Shown here: piece after piece, positions 34,587 through 41,800 of the stretch
How the letters are laid out: each line of letters opens with the position of its first letter
How positions within the stretch are numbered: the first letter of the stretch is position 1
Notes under the pieces: model-generated
What the model was told of the DNA's origin: nothing
Seen by the model: the letters and a program-made list of their open reading frames with translations, nothing else
The model's database searches: none
Source: Candidatus Palauibacter rhopaloidicola
Lineage (GTDB): Bacteria > Gemmatimonadota > Gemmatimonadetes > Palauibacterales > Palauibacteraceae
DNA length: 64,000 nt
Assembly (NCBI GenBank): GCA_026914155.1
Contig: JAPPGH010000039.1
Location: 62,001 to 126,000 of the forward strand
Reading direction: 5' to 3'
Position numbers and translations under genes: made by a program

Positions 34587-34727
34587 TCGTCCTTTCCTGG
34601 GGCCGGAGTAATCGCGCGCACAACCTATCGGAGGGAGTTCCGAAGGGACTACTACGCCTCGCGACGGGCGGTGAGATTCAGGGAGCCCGCGCGACCGTGA
34701 GCCGAGCGGGCGGTGTGCGCTGCATGC

Positions 34728-35639
34728 CTACATGCCGGCGCCCGCGATGGCCTCGCGGATCTTCTCGACGGTGAGCGCGGTCCGGTACGCCTGGAGCTTG
34801 AGGCCGACCTCGATCGTCTTCTCCCTGGGGGCGATCGGGACGCCGTTGATCTTCGCGAGCCCCGCCTTCACGCGCTGGTCGTAGCGGACCACGGTGGGGT
34901 CGACCGTCATCATCAGACTCGTGATGCCGAAGCTGTCGTGAATGCCGTCGTTCTCCGTCTCCACGATCCCCAGCTCGGATTCGAGGAAGTCCCCGCCTCC
35001 GTATCGGTAGTACTCGGGGATGTGATGGGCGTGGGCGTCGTCCCAGCGCTCGTTGAGGCGCGCCGCGACGTTGGCCATCCCCTGCACGTTGCCGCCGCTG
35101 TCGCCGATGAAGACGATGTGCTCGAAGCCGTGTGCCCTCAGGCTCGACGCGACGTCATCGAGCACCGCCTCGAAGGTCTCCTGGCGGAGCGAGATCGTGC
35201 CGGGGTAGCGCATGTGGCCGGAGGGTTCGTCGATGTCCCCTTCGGGAACGAGCTTCACGATCGGCGCGCAGAGCGCCTTGCCCAGCTCGCGGGCGATGGC
35301 CTCGCACGTCCCCTGCAACACGTAGTTGTGCTTCCCCGTCGCGACGTACGGCCCGTTCTGCTCGATCCCGCCCGTGGAGATGATCGCGATGTTGTAGCCA
35401 TCGGCCATCATATCGCGGACTTCCATCCAAGTGAGTTCCTCGATCCAGATCGAGTCGAACATCTCGATCGGGCGTTCCGAGACGAGTTCGGAGTCGATCC
35501 GGGCCTCGTATTCCGCCATGAGACGGGCGCGCTCCTCCGGCGTCATCTCCCGGTTCTGCGCCGCAGCTCCGGCCGGGACTGCGAGGGGGATCGCGAGCAG
35601 GGCGATCAGGACGGTCAGCCTCGAACGGGCGTGCGACAT
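34728..35639 (-). CDS. Secreted creatininase-like protein with altered metal-site residues
   Basis: This 303-residue protein starts at ATG 35639, after the strong ribosome site AGGAGGAG. A signal peptide (about 1-25, ending AGAAAQ) predicts export, unusual for creatininases, which are cytoplasmic. The creatininase fold is recognisable from STGGIEQNGPY, PEGDIDEPSGHMRYPGTI and FIGDSGGNVQGM. In classic enzymes the first of these is EQHGPH...D and the third is GHGGN. Here His is replaced by Asn, the Asp position is His (GKHN), and GHGGN is GDSGGN. The metal centre is therefore different or absent. This variant may define a separate subfamily. It is divergent from the PKS gene. Confidence 0.8.
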   Translation of the reverse strand: MSHARSRLTVLIALLAIPLAVPAGAAAQNREMTPEERARLMAEYEARIDSELVSERPIEMFDSIWIEELTWMEVRDMMADGYNIAIISTGGIEQNGPYVATGKHNYVLQGTCEAIARELGKALCAPIVKLVPEGDIDEPSGHMRYPGTISLRQETFEAVLDDVASSLRAHGFEHIVFIGDSGGNVQGMANVAARLNERWDDAHAHHIPEYYRYGGGDFLESELGIVETENDGIHDSFGITSLMMTVDPTVVRYDQRVKAGLAKINGVPIAPREKTIEVGLKLQAYRTALTVEKIREAIAGAGM

Positions 35640-35681
35640 GGTTCTCCTCCTGTTTCCTCGTGCCGGACCGGAATCGGCCGA

Positions 35682-35709
35682 ACCGGTTTGGCCGGACCGG
35701 TTTGGCCGG
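35682..35709. repeat. 14-bp tandem repeat in the creatininase/PKS divergent promoter region
   Basis: ACCGGTTTGGCCGG occurs twice in perfect tandem (35682-35695, 35696-35709). Each unit contains the palindromes ACCGGT and GGCC, and CCGGACCGG occurs just before. It lies 43 bp upstream of the creatininase start and 113 bp upstream of the PKS start, a good place for an operator serving both. Binding by a regulator is inference. Confidence 0.6.
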
Positions 35710-35821
35710 ACTACAACCGCGTGGTATTTCACGTCATATTTCGGGTGACACTGCTTTCGGGTACCACTGCGGCGAACAAATGTCCGGTGCGGGGAAGCCG
35801 GCCGGCAAGGGGACCACAACC

Positions 35822-38800
35822 ATGGCGGATCGAAACGGGCGGCGGGCCGAGCCGGTCGCGATCATCGGGATGGCGTGCCGCTTCCCCGGCGCGTCGGGCA
35901 TTCCCGCCTTCTGGCGCCTGCTCGAGGAGGGCGGAAACTCCGTCCAGGAAGGGGTTCCGGGGTCCGGCGTGGGGCGCTGGGGCCAGATCTTCGGGGACAA
36001 CGCGGTCCTGAGCGATGGCTGCCGATTCGGCGCCTTCGTGGACGACATCGACCTGTTCGACGACGCGTTCTTCAGGATCTCGCCGGTCGAGGCGGAACTG
36101 CTGGACCCGCAGCAGCGCATGATGCTGGAGACGACCTGGGAGGCGCTCGAGGACGCGGGGATCGATCCAGACGGGTTGAGGGAGACGCTTACGGGCGTCT
36201 ACACGGGGATCAGCAACGACGAGTACCGGATGCTCGTCGTGGACTCGAGCAAGCCCGCCGAGGCGGCCAGCTGTCTCTACGCGCTCAGCGGCACGAACCT
36301 GAACGGCACGAGCGGCCGGGTCTCCTTCGTGCTCGGGCTCCGGGGGCCGGCGAAGGCGGTAGACGCCGCGTGCGCCTCCTCCATGGTCTCGGTCCACGAC
36401 GCGGTGGCGGACCTGCAGCAGGGCAGGGCGGACCTGGCCATCGCGGGCGGCGTGCAGGCGATCCTCAACGGCCGCATCTACGAACTCCGCGCGGACGCGA
36501 TGATGCTGTCGCCGGATGGGCAGTGCAAGACCTTCGACGCGTCGGCGAACGGATACGTGCGGGGCGAAGGCTGCGGGGTCGTCGTCCTCAAGCGGCTGAG
36601 CGAGGCGGCGGCGGACGGCGACCGGATCTGGGCCGTGATTCGCGGCTCGGCGGTGAACCACGGCGGGGCGAGCACGGGGCTCACGGTGCCGCACACGCCG
36701 GCGCTGGAAGAGGTGATGGAGACGGCGCTGGCGGATGCGGGCGTCTCTCCCCTCGAGGTCGATTACCTGGAGGCGCACGGGACGGGCACCACGGTGGGCG
36801 ACCCGATCGAGGCCAACGCGGTGGTCGCGGTCTACGGGAAGGGCCGGAACGCCGACAACCCCCTTCTCATGGGCTCGGTGAAGACGAACATCGGGCACCT
36901 GGAATCGGCGGCGGGCGTGGCGGGCGTGATCAAGGCGGCGCTGGTCCTGCACCGCGGCGTGATCCCGAAGCACCTCCATTTCCACGATCCCAACCCGAGT
37001 CTCGACTGGGATCGTCTCCCGCTGCGCGTGACCTCGTCGATGACGGAGTGGCCGAGCGGCACGGAAGGGCCCCGACGCGCGGGGGTCAACTCGTTCGGTA
37101 TTTCGGGGACGAACGCCCATCTCGTGATGGAGGAATACCGCGTCCCGGACGAGGCCCCGGACGAAGCCCGGGCCGATGGGGGCTGGGTCGCGGGCGCCGG
37201 ACGGCCCGTGGCCGTTTCCATGTCGGCGACGGTCGCGGACGTGCCGGTCCCGGAGGGCGTCGGCCCGCGCGCGTCGCGTCTGCTTCCGCTGTCGGGCAAG
37301 TCGGAGGGGGCGCTCCGCGACCTTGCCGAACGGTACGTGTCCTGGCTGGACGAGCACGCCGCAGAACCTTCGTTCGGGGGCCTCGCCTCGGGCCCTCTCC
37401 TCTCCGATATGGCGTGGACGGCGGGTGTAGGACGGAGCCACTTCGACCACCGCGCGGGCGTCGCCTTCCGCGACGCGGCGTCGCTGCGGGAGCGACTTCT
37501 CGCGCTGGCCGCGGCGGATGGGGGCGCTTCGGCGGGAGCGCCGGCCCGGGTGGCCTTCGCCTACACGGGGCAGGGGAGCCAGTGGGCCGGCATGGGAGCG
37601 GCACTCTACGAGAGCGAGCCCGTGGCGCGGGCCGTGCTGGACCGCTGCGAGGCGGTCTTTGTCGAGGAGAGAGGCGTGTCGCTGCTCGACGTGATGTTCG
37701 GCCGACCCGGTGGGACCGGTGATTTGGGGGACACGGCGTGGGAGCAGCCGGCGCTCTACGCGCTGGAGTGTGCGCTGACGGCGCTGTGGGAGAGTCTCGG
37801 CGTCCGTCCCCACGTGGTCATCGGGCACAGCATCGGCGAACTCGCGGCGTCGCAGGCGGCGGGCGTGTTCTCGCTCGAGGACGGGATGCGTTTCGCCGCG
37901 GCGCGCGGGGCGCTGATGTCGCGCATGGACGAAGGCGGCATGGCGGCGGTGTTCGCGGCCCCGGAGCAGGTGGCGTCGGCGGTCGAGGCGGTGAACGCGG
38001 CGGCGTCCGGCGTCGGACTGAGTATCTCGGGCTACAACGGCAGCCACCAGGTCGTGAGCGGGCCGGTGGCGGACATCGAGGCCATCTCGAAGCGATTCGA
38101 GGAAGAGGGCGTCCGGGTCCGTCGTCTGAACACGAAGCGGGCGTTCCACAGCGCCCTCGTCGATCCCATCCTGGACGAACTCGCGGCCTCGCTCGACGGG
38201 GCCGCGATCGAAGCTCCGTCCCTCACCGTCGTCAGCAACCTCACGGGCCGGGCGGTGGAAGCCGGGCAGACACTGGACGGGGCCTACTGGCGGCGGCACG
38301 CGCGCGAGCCGGTGGCCTTCGCCCAGGGCGTCCGGACGCTGGCGGACCTCGGCGTCGACCTGGTGCTCGAGATCGGTCCCCGATCGCTGCTGGCCCCGAT
38401 GGCCGCCTCCGCCTGGCCGGAGCCGTCACAGGCGCCGGCTCCGGCGGTCCTGTCCAGCCTCACCGCGCCACCGGCCGATGCACCCGATACGCAGGAGGCG
38501 GACGGGTTCGTGGAGGCGGTCGGCGCGGCGTACGAAGCGGGCCTCCCGATTCGCTTCGCCGGGCTCTTCGCCGGGGAGACGCGGAGACGGATCTCGCTCC
38601 CCAGCTACCCGTTCCAGCGCGTCCGCCACTGGCTCGCGCCGCCGAAACGCCGTCGCGGTAGCGCGGGCCACCCGCTGCTGGGCGCCCGCCACGAGTCGGC
38701 CCGCGGCGAGATCGCCTTCGAGACGGACGTATTCCCCGCGGATCCGTCCTGGATGGACGACCATCGCGTGTTCGGCCGCGTCGTGGCGCCCGGCGCGCTG

Positions 38801-41800
38801 TACGGCGCCATGACGATCGCGGCGTCCCTCCTCGAGGAGGGCGGATCGGTGGTCGTGGAGGAGATGCAGTTGCACAACCCGCTCGTCTTCGATGAGGAGG
38901 GGGACGAAGCGGATGCGGCGGGGCGGACGCTGCAGGTCGTGCTCGATGCTCCGGACCCGGCGGCGCCGCGCGGCGTCCAGATCTTCAGCCGGGGGAGCGA
39001 GGGCGTCTGGACGGTCCACGTGGAGGGTCGCCTGGCGGCCGGCGTGCCCGGTCCCGACGGCGGCGGCGGTCCCGTCGACCTCGAGAGTCTGAGGGCCGAT
39101 CTCTCGCCCGTGGATCCGGCGGACTACTACCGCCACCGCGCGAGTACGGGGGTCGATCTCGGCCCGTCCTTCCGCACGCTGGCGAGGGCCTGGTCCGGCC
39201 CGGGAGAGGCGGTGGCCGAGGTGTCGCTGCCGGAAGCGTTGGCCGGACACGGGCTGGACGTGCATCCGCTCGTGCTGGACGGCTGCTTCCAGGCCGTGGG
39301 CGTGGCCCGCGACGTGTCGGGAACGGAGGGCGGCGCGACGTACCTCCCGTTCGGCTGGGAGAGGCTGTGGCTGGCGGGGCCGCTGCCCGACCGGGTGGTG
39401 TGCCACGTGCGCCTGAGCGATGCCTCGCGCGACGCGGAAGCCGGGGGGAGCGAGCCCGCGGAGGTTCTGAGCGGCGAACTGCGCATCTACGATACGGATG
39501 GCGCTCCGCTAGGTCGCCTGAGCGGCTACACGGTGAAGCGGGCCACGCGGCAGGCGCTGCTCTCGGCGGTCGAGGGGATCAAGGACCTGCTGTACGAGGT
39601 CGTGTGGCGCGAGCGCGCACTCCCGTTGGGTATCGCTCCCGCGGACTTCTTCCCGAGCCCCTCCGCCGTCGCGGGGGGAGCGCAGTTGTTCGCCGGCTAC
39701 CTGACGGACGCGGGCGTCGACCCGGGCGACCGCAACGCCCTTCTGGCGGACCTCGAGCGCTGGTCGCACGCGCGCGCCCTGGCGACCCTCGAAGATCTGG
39801 GCTGGCGGAGAACCGCGGGGGATACGGTGGACCCGGAGCAACTCCGGCAGGAGCTGGACGTCCTCCCGGAACACGGGCGCCTCTTCCGCCGCATGTTCGA
39901 GATGCTCGCCTGGTCCGGCGTGGCGGAGGAGACGGCCGACGGCTTCCGCATCCTCGTGGGGCCGGGCGATCCGCTGCCGGAGCAGCTGCCGCGGGATCTG
40001 GACAAGTTCGCGACCGGGATGGCCGGCCGCTATTCGCACGGTCTCACGGAAGTCGGCCTCTTCCGGCGCTCCGGCATGGCGCTGGCCGACGTGCTGCGGG
40101 GCGGGGAGGATCCTCTCACGCTCCTGTTCAGCAGCGGGGAGCCGACGGCGGCGGACCTGTACCTGAAGGCGCCCGTCGCGCGCGCCGCGAACGAGATGCT
40201 GGCGGAGGCGGTGCGGGCGCTGGTGGCCGCGCTCCCGGACGGCCGGCGGCTGCGGGTGATCGAGGTCGGGGCGGGGACGGGGTCGGCGACCGCGTCGGTT
40301 CTGCCCGAGCTGCCGGAGGGGCGGTTCGACTACGTGTACACCGACATCTCCGCCGGTTTCTTCGCGGAGGCCGAGGCACGCTTCGGCGACGGCGGCGGGA
40401 GCATCGAATACCGTCCCCTGGACATCGAGAAGGACCCCATCCCCCAGGGCTTCGACGCCCACGGCTACGACCTCATGATCGCCTCGAACGTGCTGCACGC
40501 GACGCGGTACCTGGAGGAGACGCTCGGACACTGCCGGGACCTCATGGCGCCGTCCGGGCAGCTGGTCGCGCTCGAGAACCTCACCGGCCTGGGTTGGATG
40601 GACCTCACGTTCGGGCAGCTCGACGGTTGGTGGCGCTTCGCCGACGACTACCGTCCGCACCACGCGCTGGCCGACCCCGGCGTGTGGCGGCAGGCCCTCG
40701 GCGACGCGGGGTTCGAGGCTGTGGAAGTTCTCGGCGTGGACGAGTCCGATCCCGACATGCAGCTCGACAAGGGCGTGATCGTCGCGCAGGGCCCGGCGAA
40801 GGTGATGGAGCCCGCGGGCGCGTGGGTTTTCGCGGCGGACGAGGGCGGCGTGGCGGAGAGGCTGGCCGCCGAGATGAGGTCGCGGAACCAGACGGTCGTC
40901 CTCGCGGACGGGAAGGGCACCAGCGACCGCGAGGCGTGGCGGTCGCTGATCGAGAGCCTGCCGGAGGAGGTGCCGTTCCACGGCGCCGTGCACCTCGCGG
41001 CGCTGGATGGCCACGGGGAGCGCGCCACCACCGATGAACTGGCGGCCGACGTCGAGGGCGCGGTGGCGAGCGCGCTCGCGCTCGTGCAGGGCGTGGGCGA
41101 TTCGGATCTGACCCCCGGGAAGGGCGTGTGGTTCATCACCCGCGGGGCCCAGATCCTCGAGCGCGAGCGGGGCGGGGAACTCGCCGGCGCCGCCGTGTGG
41201 GGGTTCGGCAAGGGCGTGGCCCGGGAAGCGGGGCACCTGCAGGCGCGGATGCTCGATCTCGACCCCGGCTCGATGGCGCCGGAACCGGATCTCGTGAACG
41301 AACTCCTCTACCCGGATCCCGAGAACCACATCGCGTACCGCCGCGGAAGCCGCCGGGTGACGCGCCTCGTGCGCATGGACTCCGGCGCCGGGCGCCTCGA
41401 GTTCCCGGAGGAGACGGAATGGGTGCTGGCGCCCGACCCGGGGGGAGTGTTCGACCGGCCGCACGTGCAGCCCCTGCCGGCGCGGCCGCTCGAACCGCAT
41501 GAAGTTCGCGTCGCGGTCGAGGCTTCCGGCCTGAACTTCTGGGACGTGTTCCGGTCGCTCGGCTTCATCGAGGAGGGTCTGCTGGGCCGGGAGATGAGCG
41601 GCCGCATCCTCGAGACAGGCTCCGACGTGTCATCGGTAGCGGCCGGCGATCACATCGTCGGGCTGGGGTTCGGCGCCTTCGCGCCGCAGATGATCACGCA
41701 CGAGAAACTCGTCGCTCCCGCGCCGGAAGGCTTCTCCGTCAGCGGCCTGGCGACGGTGCCGAGCGCGTTCGTGTCGGCGGCGCTGTCCTTCGAGCTGTCC

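Noticed and set aside
35729..38299. Long minus-strand open frame of 856 codons opposite the PKS
   Set aside because: It is the antisense shadow of KS and AT codons, His/Arg-rich and without recognisable domain or ribosome site.
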